A model generated the notes under the pieces. That model was not told where the DNA came from and searched no databases. It saw only the letters and a program-made list of their open reading frames with translations. A DNA stretch of 64,000 bases from assembly GCA_947475095.1 (NCBI GenBank), contig CANJLG010000010.1, positions 29,204-93,203 of the forward strand, given 5' to 3'. Every line of letters begins with the position of its first letter. The first letter of the stretch is position 1. The stretch is from Flavobacteriales bacterium. GTDB lineage: Bacteria; Bacteroidota; Bacteroidia; Flavobacteriales_D; Crocinitomicaceae. The translations under genes and the position numbers were made by a program. Positions 50,057 to 58,025 of this stretch are shown here, in pieces.

Positions 50057-51294
50057 AGGTGGAATTAATTTCAATTGGCGATGAATTACTCATCGGACAA
50101 ACCATAAATACAAATGCGGCGTGGTTGGGGCAGACCTTAAGTAACTTTGGCGCAAGAATAACAAAAACAACCACTATTTCTGATCAAGCAGCGGAAATAA
50201 TAAGCGCCTTAAATACCGTTTCGAACGATACAGATTGCGTTATAATCACTGGTGGTTTAGGTCCAACGAATGATGATATAACAAAACATACACTTGCAAA
50301 ACATTATGGATTAGCATTAAAGATGCACCAAGAAACCTTGGAGCACATTGAAGGATACTTTAAGAACCGAAATCGGCCAATGCTAGAAAGTAATCGTCTA
50401 CAAGCAATGTTACCTGATGGATGCAGAGTTTTACGCAATAAAAATGGAACCGCTGCTGGTATGTGGATCAACAGCGGAAAACAAGTTATTATAAGTCTAC
50501 CTGGTGTTCCTTACGAAATGAAGTCAATTGTAGAAGAAGAATTACTACCACTTCTCACCAATAAATACAATCCATCCGCATTATATTACAAAACAGCTCA
50601 TACACAGGGTATTGGAGAATCATTTTTAGCAGAAAAGATAAGAGATTGGGAAGAAGCATTGAATGCAGACGCGCTTCAATTAGCCTATTTACCCTCTCCG
50701 GGCTTTGTTAAGTTGAGAATTAACTCCTACAAAGGAGCAGCAGATGCCGAAAAAATCAATCGCTATTTTAAAGAACTTGAAGCCATTATTCCAGAAGCAT
50801 TGTATGGATACGAAAAGGAAACTTTAGCCGAAGTGGTCGCCAAATTATTAGTTGGTCAAAATCTTAAAATTGGTACAGTAGAGAGCTGCACATCAGGTTT
50901 ATTAGCACACCAACTCACCACTATTCCAGGTGCTTCAGAATATTATCAAGGATCAATATTAAGCTACAGTAATGCGCTTAAAACTAAAATGGCAGGTGTA
51001 GATCCAAATTTAATAGCACAGTATGGAGCCGTTAGCCAAGAAGTAGCCTGTGCAATGGCAGAAGGCGGAAGAGAAATTTTAGAGGTAGATATTTGCGTAT
51101 CCACCACCGGAATCGCCGGGCCATCTGGAGGAACAGATGAGAAACCTGTCGGCTTGGTATGGATTGCCATAGCGACCAAAGAAAAAACACGTGTTAAATC
51201 ATTTCAATTTGGTGATAATAGGGAGCGAAATCTCACCATGACTGTTGCAGCAGCGCTTAATTTTTTGCGCTTTGAATTACTTCCTTTGACTTAA
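50053..51294 (+). CDS. cinA: CinA-family nicotinamide-nucleotide amidohydrolase
   Basis: The 413-residue protein has an N-terminal molybdopterin-binding-like (MoCF) domain (about residues 1-170: ISIGDELLIGQTINTNAAWLG, VIITGGLGPTNDDITK, PGVPYEMK) and a C-terminal CinA domain (about 255-410: VGTVESCTSGLLAHQLTTIPGASEYYQGS, STTGIAGPSGGTDEKPVGLVWIA). The latter hydrolyses NMN in NAD recycling. The start overlaps the methyltransferase stop by 4 bases (ATGA). Length is full. Confidence 0.95.
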   Translation: MKVELISIGDELLIGQTINTNAAWLGQTLSNFGARITKTTTISDQAAEIISALNTVSNDTDCVIITGGLGPTNDDITKHTLAKHYGLALKMHQETLEHIEGYFKNRNRPMLESNRLQAMLPDGCRVLRNKNGTAAGMWINSGKQVIISLPGVPYEMKSIVEEELLPLLTNKYNPSALYYKTAHTQGIGESFLAEKIRDWEEALNADALQLAYLPSPGFVKLRINSYKGAADAEKINRYFKELEAIIPEALYGYEKETLAEVVAKLLVGQNLKIGTVESCTSGLLAHQLTTIPGASEYYQGSILSYSNALKTKMAGVDPNLIAQYGAVSQEVACAMAEGGREILEVDICVSTTGIAGPSGGTDEKPVGLVWIAIATKEKTRVKSFQFGDNRERNLTMTVAAALNFLRFELLPLT

Positions 51295-51404
51295 TTCGTA
51301 AAGAGAAAAAATTGCGACGCTATTTTCTTGAGCAACACTGCGTATTTGTTAAGATACAAGCTTACAATTTAGACAAGAAAAATTAAAAAAAAATTAACTT
51401 TAAG

Positions 51405-51435
51405 TTGTATTTATTGGAAAAAAGTGTTTTCTTTG
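51405..51435 (+). promoter_or_regulatory. rpmB promoter candidate
   Basis: TTG (51405-51407), a 20-base spacer and TTTCTTTG (51428-51435), followed by CACCCG. The -7 box has T in place of the consensus A at its second position, but the GCACCC extension is the same as at tRNA-Lys, rpsP and rplS. Confidence 0.45.
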
Positions 51436-51470
51436 CACCCGCTTATAGCATTACAAGTAAAAATTTATAC

Positions 51471-51707
51471 ATGTCACGAGTTTGTCAATTAACAGGAAAG
51501 TCAGTTTTAACTGGGAACAACGTTTCTCACTCTAACCGCAAAACGAAGCGTCGCTTCTATCCTAACCTTATTACCAAAAAATTCTTCATTCCTGAAGAAG
51601 ATCGATTTGTAACGTTAAAGATTTCGACCTCTGCATTGCGTACAATCAATAAAAAAGGAATTATTGCTTGTTTGAAAGAAGCAAAAGAAAAAGGATATTT
51701 AAAATAA
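51471..51707 (+). CDS. rpmB: 50S ribosomal protein L28
   Basis: The 78-residue protein is a normal-length L28: MSRVCQLTGKSVLTGNNVSHSNRKTKRRFYPNL at its start (spelled here by its motifs CQLTGK, GNNVSHSNRKTKRRF) and a Lys-rich end. The frame is open 66 bases upstream, but those codons lie over the promoter and the ATG at 51471 starts the conserved domain. It begins the rpmB-rpmG-DUF4295 unit. Confidence 0.96.
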   Translation: MSRVCQLTGKSVLTGNNVSHSNRKTKRRFYPNLITKKFFIPEEDRFVTLKISTSALRTINKKGIIACLKEAKEKGYLK

Positions 51708-51736
51708 GCGAAATAATTAGCATTAAGTAAATCAAA

Positions 51737-51925
51737 ATGGCAAAGAAAGCAAAAGGGAATAGAATTCAAGTTATACTAGAATGCACCGAGCATAAAACAA
51801 CAGGTATGGCCGGTACATCACGCTACATAACCACCAAGAATCGAAAAAATACCCCTGACAGAATGGAGATAAAGAAATTTAATCCAATCTTAAAGAAATA
51901 TACACTTCATAAAGAAATTAAATAA
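51737..51925 (+). CDS. rpmG: 50S ribosomal protein L33
   Basis: The 62-residue protein matches L33: [12 protein letters not shown] near the start, [22 protein letters not shown] and the KYTLHKEIK end. The first of the Cys positions of zinc-binding L33 is kept (LECTEH) but the later CxxC is not, so this is the zinc-free form. It lies 29 bases after rpmB and 7 bases before the DUF4295 gene. Confidence 0.96.
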   Translation: MAKKAKGNRIQVILECTEHKTTGMAGTSRYITTKNRKNTPDRMEIKKFNPILKKYTLHKEIK

Positions 51926-51932
51926 ATAGACC

Positions 51933-52088
51933 ATGGCAAAGAAAGTTGTAGCATCCCTACAAAAAGGTGGTGGAAAAGAGCATACGAAAGTGATTAAAAT
52001 GGTAAAGTCTGATAAGACTGGATCTTACACTTTTAAAGAAGAAATCGTTCACAACGACAAAGTTAAAGAGTGGTTTACTAAGAACTAA
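51933..52088 (+). CDS. DUF4295 protein, probable Bacteroidota-specific ribosomal protein
   Basis: A 51-codon gene encodes MAKKVVASLQKGGGKEH..., then MVKSDKTGSYTFKEEIV and the end VKEWFTKN. It is small and basic at the N-terminus, as expected of an RNA-binding protein. DUF4295 genes follow rpmB-rpmG throughout Bacteroidota. I recall that a phylum-specific large-subunit protein named bL38 was described from Flavobacterium ribosomes, and believe it is this family, but cannot verify that here. A strong terminator follows. Confidence 0.9.
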   Translation: MAKKVVASLQKGGGKEHTKVIKMVKSDKTGSYTFKEEIVHNDKVKEWFTKN

Positions 52089-52109
52089 TGAATTAAAAAA
52101 CATATGTAC

Positions 52110-52139
52110 AAGCTTCCTCGAAAAGGAAGCTTTTTTTTT
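52110..52139 (+). terminator. terminator after the rpmB-rpmG-DUF4295 unit
   Basis: AAGCTTCCT (52110-52118) and AGGAAGCTT (52124-52132) form a 9-bp stem with a CGAAA loop, followed by a run of T to 52139. It separates the ribosomal genes from ftsY, which starts 9 bases later. Confidence 0.88.
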
Positions 52140-52147
52140 AACATATT

Positions 52148-53104
52148 ATGGGACTATTTGACTTTTTTTCGCGATCTAAAAAAGAAACACTTGACCAAGG
52201 GTTAGAGAAAACAAAACAATCATTTCTTGATAAAATAAAACGCGCTGTATTAGGTAAGTCAAGCGTGGATGATGAAGTTCTCGATAACCTAGAAGAAATT
52301 CTTATTACCTCTGATGTAGGGGTTGAAACAACACTTAAAATCATCAAACGAATTCAAGAAAGAATCGCGAAAGACAAAGTCCTAAATACAGATGAAATTC
52401 AACGAATTTTAAAAGAAGAAATCATCTCTCTTTTAGCTGAAAATCCACTTAAAGAATTTAGTTCAGAGCGAACAGATATCGCTGATGCCAAACCATATGT
52501 TATCATGGTGGTAGGCGTTAATGGCGTTGGCAAAACTACCAGTATTGGAAAACTTGCCTACCAGTTTAAAAAAGCAGGAAAGAAAGTCGTTCTCGGAGCT
52601 TCTGATACATTTAGAGCGGCAGCCGTTGACCAATTAATTATCTGGGCTGAGCGCGTTGGTGTGCCAATTGTACAACAAGGAATGAATGCAGATCCAGCGA
52701 GCGTTGCTTTTGACACCTTACAATCAGCGAAATCCCAAGGTGCTGATGTGGTTATTATCGATACAGCTGGTCGTTTGCACAACAAAATCAACCTAATGAA
52801 TGAATTATCGAAGATAAAAAATGTCATGGGTAAGGTTGTACCCGGTGCACCACATGAAATACTATTGGTGATTGATGGATCGACGGGTCAAAATGCATTC
52901 GAGCAAGCCAAGCAATTCTCGCAGGCTACAGAAATAAATGCGCTTGCAGTAACGAAATTAGATGGCACTGCGAAAGGCGGGGTAGTTATTGGTATCTCTG
53001 ATCAAATGAATATCCCTGTCAAATATATTGGTGTTGGCGAAAAAATGGAAGATCTTCAACTTTTTGATCGGAATTTATTTGTCGAATCACTATTTAGCGA
53101 TTAA
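52148..53104 (+). CDS. ftsY: signal recognition particle receptor FtsY
   Basis: The 318-residue SRP GTPase docks ribosome-SRP complexes at the membrane. The N-terminal four-helix domain (about residues 20-100) is followed by the G domain: G1 VVGVNGVGKTTSIGKLAY (about 121-138), DTFRAAAVDQL, DTAGRLHNK and TKLDGTAKGG, then GVGEKMEDLQLFD. The long acidic A domain of E. coli FtsY is absent, leaving a short amphipathic start (GLFDFFSRSKK) for membrane binding. It comes directly after a terminator, so it needs its own promoter or read-through. Confidence 0.97.
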   Translation: MGLFDFFSRSKKETLDQGLEKTKQSFLDKIKRAVLGKSSVDDEVLDNLEEILITSDVGVETTLKIIKRIQERIAKDKVLNTDEIQRILKEEIISLLAENPLKEFSSERTDIADAKPYVIMVVGVNGVGKTTSIGKLAYQFKKAGKKVVLGASDTFRAAAVDQLIIWAERVGVPIVQQGMNADPASVAFDTLQSAKSQGADVVIIDTAGRLHNKINLMNELSKIKNVMGKVVPGAPHEILLVIDGSTGQNAFEQAKQFSQATEINALAVTKLDGTAKGGVVIGISDQMNIPVKYIGVGEKMEDLQLFDRNLFVESLFSD

Positions 53105-53790
53105 TCTTAAAAAAAAATTGAGTTTACGCTTACGTACCACTAATCAAAATCCTAATCAAATTCGTAACGTGAACAATAACCTCAATTTGAGTAATTATTC
53201 CATTTGCCTTTCTTTTTTACTTGACAAAAAAAGAAACAAAAAAGTCAAGGCTCTGAATTTCTATTTTTCCGCCGATGCGGACGCATATTCTTATTTTACA
53301 ACCATTTAAAACTCGTTGCGTCCGCCGCGTCGTAAATTTTAACTACTTTCTGAAACTGAGATTTTTCAAAATGTTCTTACAGAAATTTTAAAAATCAACA
53401 GTTTCAATTCAGTAGCAAAAACCATCAAATTCAAGGCCGAATATTTCAGGTTGGCGGAAGCTAATACTCACTAAATAGTTCTCACTTCGAATGAATACTT
53501 GATTTTTAACATTAAAATATTTTATTAGTACTATTTCGATTAAGCTTAATAAAATATTATTCTTTTAAAAATAATAAATCCAAGTTTTAATGGCGTTCCA
53601 TATCCAATAAGCGCTGGCTTTATCTGAATATGGGCACAGGCTAATACTAAGCAATTAATCTTAATAATTATCATTTATATCGGTTAGTGGGTCTTAATGT
53701 CAATACCTTACAAATTCAATCTAACTAAATCACTAAAAAATAACCTATATCTATAGATAAAGCCGTAAATTTGAAACTCAAAATCAAGAA
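53105..53790. repeat. repeat-rich intergenic region, no gene seen
   Basis: This gap of 686 bases holds several repeated parts. TTTCTTTTTTACTTG...ACAAAAAAAGAAAC (about 53209-53238) forms imperfect inverted arms followed by AAAAAAGTCAAGGC. GCGGACGCA (53277-53285) and TGCGTCCGC (53317-53325) are perfect 9-base inverted arms around an A/T-rich centre. CAAGGCCGAATA...GCGGAAGCTAATACT (about 53432-53466) matches the repeat near 14.18-14.22 kb, and GGCTAATACTA recurs near 53638. A reading frame from 53028 runs across the ftsY end into it and is judged spurious. Nothing coding is supported. Confidence 0.6.
53766..53773 (+). promoter_or_regulatory. -7 promoter element of the second TonB receptor gene
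   Basis: TAAATTTG at 53766-53773 is an exact TAnnTTTG match, 17 bases before the ATG at 53791. No -33 TTG is seen at the expected distance. Confidence 0.4.
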
Positions 53791-56127
53791 ATGAAAAACT
53801 TCTTATTAATTATTTCAATTTTTACTCAATTTGCTTTATTTGCTCAAGATTATAATGTCAGAGGATATGTATACGATCAGTCAAATGGAGATGCGGTTAG
53901 TTTTCAAAAAGTAAAATTACTTCGAAAAGATAGTACCATACTTGCTGGAGCAATTACTGATTTGAATGGCCTATTTTCTATACCTAAATTAGCATTAGGA
54001 GAATATATCGTTAAGGTAGACAATCAAGCCTACGAATTATTTACCACCAATGTAAGCTTTAAGGAGGGGAAGAAAATTCTAGACTTAACAATTGAACTCA
54101 AAAAATTATCCACAACAAAAGCATTTGATGAAATCCGCATTACAGCAGAAAACAAAACAAAACGAACAGAAATAGAGATTTCAAAACTAAAATTAGATCA
54201 AAAAGGATTAGAAAGAATTCCAAGTTATGGAGCTGAGAACGACATCGTTGGTGCATTCAGTGTAACGCCTGGTGTGATTACCACAGGCGATCAAGGTGGT
54301 CAGTTGTACGTGCGTGGAGGGACTCCGATTCAAAATAAAGTATTACTTGATGGTATGACCATCTACAACCCGTTCCACTCCATTGGTTTTTTCTCCATTT
54401 TCGAAACTGAACTCGTTAAAAATGTGGATATCTACACCGGTGGATTTGAATCAAAATACGGAGGAAGAATTTCTTCGGTAATGGACATTACCTACAGAGA
54501 TGGTAACCGAAAAGAATTTGGAGGAAAGCTATCCACCTCTCCCTTTTTAGCTAAACTAGTATTAGAAGGACCGATTGGTAAAATAAAAAATGATAAACCC
54601 GCCAGTGGATCATACATTTTTTCAGCAAAACACTCACTTCTTGACTATACATCAAAATCACTTTACCCTAACATCAACGATGGCAATGGTCTACCGTTTA
54701 ATTTTACCGATTTATATGGTAAGGTTACCTTCACAGGTGATGGAGGATCAAAAGTTAGCGTATTTGGCTTCCACAATCAAGATAGCGTAAATTATTCCGT
54801 TGCCGATCTAAATTGGGAAGCATCTGGTGGCGGACTTAACTTCCTAATGATACCAAGTGGCTCCCCAGTATTCATTCGTGGGCATGTAAATGGCAGTAAT
54901 TTTCAAACGACTTTTTCTGAATCTGCTACAGAACCACGATTTTCGAAAATTGGTGGCTTCGACCTTGGTTTTGATTTTAGTTACTTTTTAAAGAACGAAA
55001 GCGAAATGAATTATGGATTTAATATTAATGGATTCAATACTCAATTCGTTACTTACAACGAGGTTCAACGTAAAATTGAAGCAACCAATTTTACCACCGA
55101 AATAGGTGGTTATTTTAATTACCGATACGTTGGATTAAGGTGGGTATTTCAAGGAGGATTTAGAGTTCAAGCCTACACATCCCTGAATACAATTTCTCCC
55201 GAACCAAGGTTGGGATTGAAATTTAATGCCACCGAAAACCTACGATTTAAGTTTTCAGGTGGTCGATATTCTCAAAACTTCACCTCAGCGTCATCAGATA
55301 AAGATGTCGTAAACTTATTCAATGGCCTACTCTCTGCCCCTACTAATGTACAAGATGTTTTTACCAATGAGTTTCAACAAGAAAAAACGGTACAAAATGG
55401 TCTGCAATATGCGACCCACGCGATTCTAGGAGTGGAGTATGACTTAGGAAACAATATAAGTATCAATGTAGAAGGATACTACAAATACTTTTCTCAACTA
55501 AGCAATATTAATCCTAATAAACTCTATGAAGATATCTCGGCATTTAATCAAATTGCTGATGTATTTAAAAAAGACTTTATCATTGAATCCGGTCAATCTT
55601 ATGGCGTAGATTTTTTAATCAAATATACCAAAGACCGCCTGTTTTTGTGGGGCGTATACTCACTAGGAAAATCAACTCGCTGGGATGGTTTTACCGAATA
55701 CTTCCCTGTCTTTGATCGACGCCACAATGTGAATTTAGTAGGTTCGTATTCTTTTGGCAAAAAGAAAGATCTTGAGTTAAATATGCGATGGAATCTTGGT
55801 TCTGGCTTACCATTTACGCCAACCGCAGGATATTATCAAGCAGAGAACTTTTCTGGTGGTGTTACTAGCAACTACGTAACCAATAATCCTTCTAGTATTT
55901 CAACCATTCTGGGTGGGTTTAATAGCCAACGATTACCATATTATCATCGCTTAGACATTACCATAAAAAAACACATTGTTTTTAAAAATAAGAATGTGCT
56001 AGAACTTATTGGTAGTGTTACCAACGTTTACAACCGAAAAAATATATTTTACGTAAATCGAATAAGCTCAAAAGAAATTTATCAATTTCCATTATTACCA
56101 AGTTTTGGGGTAAGCTTTAAATTTTAA
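53791..56127 (+). CDS. TonB-dependent receptor with carboxypeptidase-like domain
   Basis: The 778-residue outer-membrane protein has a signal peptide (residues 1-19, ALFAQ). A carboxypeptidase-regulatory-like domain follows (about 22-115: VRGYVYDQSNGDAVSFQKVKLLRKDS). The plug comes next (about 140-240: TPGVITTGDQGGQLYVRGGTPIQNKVLLDGMTIY), then a barrel ending LPSFGVSFKF. The plug has the QLYVRGG and D-G-M-x-I-Y motifs common in Bacteroidota receptors of unknown ligand. No SusD or ligand-processing gene adjoins it, and the DUF1015 gene begins 2 bases after its stop. It has its own -7 element. Confidence 0.9.
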   Translation: MKNFLLIISIFTQFALFAQDYNVRGYVYDQSNGDAVSFQKVKLLRKDSTILAGAITDLNGLFSIPKLALGEYIVKVDNQAYELFTTNVSFKEGKKILDLTIELKKLSTTKAFDEIRITAENKTKRTEIEISKLKLDQKGLERIPSYGAENDIVGAFSVTPGVITTGDQGGQLYVRGGTPIQNKVLLDGMTIYNPFHSIGFFSIFETELVKNVDIYTGGFESKYGGRISSVMDITYRDGNRKEFGGKLSTSPFLAKLVLEGPIGKIKNDKPASGSYIFSAKHSLLDYTSKSLYPNINDGNGLPFNFTDLYGKVTFTGDGGSKVSVFGFHNQDSVNYSVADLNWEASGGGLNFLMIPSGSPVFIRGHVNGSNFQTTFSESATEPRFSKIGGFDLGFDFSYFLKNESEMNYGFNINGFNTQFVTYNEVQRKIEATNFTTEIGGYFNYRYVGLRWVFQGGFRVQAYTSLNTISPEPRLGLKFNATENLRFKFSGGRYSQNFTSASSDKDVVNLFNGLLSAPTNVQDVFTNEFQQEKTVQNGLQYATHAILGVEYDLGNNISINVEGYYKYFSQLSNINPNKLYEDISAFNQIADVFKKDFIIESGQSYGVDFLIKYTKDRLFLWGVYSLGKSTRWDGFTEYFPVFDRRHNVNLVGSYSFGKKKDLELNMRWNLGSGLPFTPTAGYYQAENFSGGVTSNYVTNNPSSISTILGGFNSQRLPYYHRLDITIKKHIVFKNKNVLELIGSVTNVYNRKNIFYVNRISSKEIYQFPLLPSFGVSFKF

Positions 56128-56129
56128 AT

Positions 56130-57362
56130 ATGGCATTGATTCGTCCTTTTAGAGCCATTCGACCTCAACGGGATAAAGTGCACTTGGTGGCAACAAGGCC
56201 CTATTATTCCTATAAAAAAAATGTGTTGAAGGCAAAAATGGAGGATAACCCCTATACCTTCTTACACATCATTAATCCAGAATTTAATCAAAAAGTTAGC
56301 ACTAAACCAAATTCAAAAGAGCGCTTTAAATTGGTAAAAAGTCGCTTCGATTCCTTTCTAGAAAGTGGCGTACTGACGAAAGAAAAACAGCCAACACTTT
56401 ACCTCTATCGACAACATAAAGATAAGCATGTATTTACGGGAGTAATAGGTGGTGCAAGCGTTGCAGAATATCAAAATGGATTAATCAAAAAACATGAAGC
56501 AACGTTAACATCGAGAGAAGAAATGTTCACAAGCTACTTGGAAGAAGTGGGATTTAATGCGGAACCCGTATTACTAACTTACGAAGGAAATGATACGATC
56601 AACTCAATCATTAAGGCAAGTACACAAGAGCGACCGGAGTATGAATTTACAACAACAGATCACATCAAGCACGAAGTTTGGGTGCTAAGTCAAGAACACT
56701 CAACTCAACTTCAAAATGCCTTTGAACGCATTCCTTGCACATATATAGCCGATGGTCACCACCGTTGCGCTTCCTCCGCTAGCTTAGCCAAAAACCGACT
56801 TAATAATGGCCAAGCTGTATTAGGAGCGGAAAATTTTTTAGCGTATTTCGTTGAAGAAAATAACCTTTCCATCTTAGCCTTCAATCGATTAATACGTTCC
56901 TTAGCTGGGTATTCAAAAGCAACATTTTTACATGCGCTGGCAGCATTAGGCAACCTTGAATTATTGAGCGAAGCCAGAACGCCAGTGCAGGAACACGAGA
57001 TTTGTATTTACATAGAGAATGAATGGTATAGTTTACGTTTAGTTGATTACCTCATCGAAGTAGATCATGCTGTAAATTCACTAGATAGCCAAATGCTAAC
57101 CGAATTTATTCTTAAACCATTGCTTGGAATCGAAGACCTAAAAACGAGTGACCAAGTTGAATTCGTGCCAGGGAATCAAGAGTTATCCGTGATTTCTTCA
57201 AGCGTAGATAGTGGGAAATATGCCATTGGTTTTGTTCTCTACCCTTTGAGTATCGAACAAGTTAAAAAAGTTGCAGATCAACAAATGAATATGCCGCCAA
57301 AAACAACCTATGTAGAGCCAAAATTACGAAGTGGCTTAACCAACTACGACATCAACGAATGA
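56130..57362 (+). CDS. DUF1015-family protein
   Basis: The 410-residue protein is a member of DUF1015, a widespread bacterial family often lying next to serine-synthesis genes. Diagnostic parts are RPFRAIRPQRDKVHLVATRPYY near the start, FLHIINPEF, and the conserved YIADGHHRCASSASLAK (about residues 207-223). No membrane segment is seen. The function is not established to my knowledge. It is 2 bases after the TonB receptor and overlaps the YggS-type gene by 4 bases, so it is probably co-translated with the latter. Confidence 0.88.
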   Translation: MALIRPFRAIRPQRDKVHLVATRPYYSYKKNVLKAKMEDNPYTFLHIINPEFNQKVSTKPNSKERFKLVKSRFDSFLESGVLTKEKQPTLYLYRQHKDKHVFTGVIGGASVAEYQNGLIKKHEATLTSREEMFTSYLEEVGFNAEPVLLTYEGNDTINSIIKASTQERPEYEFTTTDHIKHEVWVLSQEHSTQLQNAFERIPCTYIADGHHRCASSASLAKNRLNNGQAVLGAENFLAYFVEENNLSILAFNRLIRSLAGYSKATFLHALAALGNLELLSEARTPVQEHEICIYIENEWYSLRLVDYLIEVDHAVNSLDSQMLTEFILKPLLGIEDLKTSDQVEFVPGNQELSVISSSVDSGKYAIGFVLYPLSIEQVKKVADQQMNMPPKTTYVEPKLRSGLTNYDINE

Positions 57363-58018
57363 TTGAGCAGCAAATCAAACAAATTAATAGGGGAATACCA
57401 CCGCAGGTACAATTAATTGCCGTTTCAAAAACTAAACCCAATAGCGCGATTCTTTCTGCTTACAATGTAGGTCAACGTCATTTTGGGGAAAATAAAGTTC
57501 AAGAACTTTGTGATAAATGGGAAAGCTTGCCAAAAGACATCCATTGGCATATTATTGGACATCTGCAAACCAATAAAGTAAAATACATCGCGCCATTTAT
57601 TCACTTAATCCATGCTGTTGACAGCATAAAATTATTAATCGAGATTGATAAACAAGCGAAAAAGCACGATCGAAACATCTCCTGTTTACTACAATTTCAC
57701 ATAGCAAAAGAAGATACAAAATTTGGCTTAAGTTATTCGGAGGCAAAGGAGATTTTAGAATCTTCTGTTTATTCACCACTTGAAAATATCACTATTATTG
57801 GAGTAATGGGCATGGCCTCTTTTGTAGAAGACGAAGAGCAAATCGTTACAGAATTCAACGAACTCGCAGATATTTTTAAGAAATTGAAAGAAACCTTTTT
57901 TAAAAACAATGATTCCTTTAAAGAAATCTCCATGGGAATGAGTGGCGATTATCCCTTAGCGATCGAAGCTGGTAGTACCATGATTAGGGTTGGTAGTACA
58001 ATATTTGGAAGTCGGTAG
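57359..58018 (+). CDS. YggS-family pyridoxal phosphate homeostasis protein
   Basis: The 219-residue protein is a YggS/PROSC-type PLP-binding barrel. The PLP lysine lies in LIAVSKTKP (about residues 19-27), and HFGENKVQEL, WHIIGHLQTNKVKYI, GVMGMAS and the C-terminal SMGMSGDYPLAIEAGSTMIRVGSTIFG are all present. The family buffers free PLP rather than catalysing a known reaction. It overlaps the DUF1015 gene (ATGA). pdxH, which makes PLP, is encoded 1.3 kb away on the other strand. Confidence 0.94.
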   Translation: MIEQQIKQINRGIPPQVQLIAVSKTKPNSAILSAYNVGQRHFGENKVQELCDKWESLPKDIHWHIIGHLQTNKVKYIAPFIHLIHAVDSIKLLIEIDKQAKKHDRNISCLLQFHIAKEDTKFGLSYSEAKEILESSVYSPLENITIIGVMGMASFVEDEEQIVTEFNELADIFKKLKETFFKNNDSFKEISMGMSGDYPLAIEAGSTMIRVGSTIFGSR

Positions 58019-58025
58019 CACTTCG

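Noticed and set aside
53028..53309. Plus-strand reading frame of 93 codons across the end of ftsY
   Set aside because: It overlaps the conserved ftsY C-terminus in another frame and continues through repeats; no start signal or homology.
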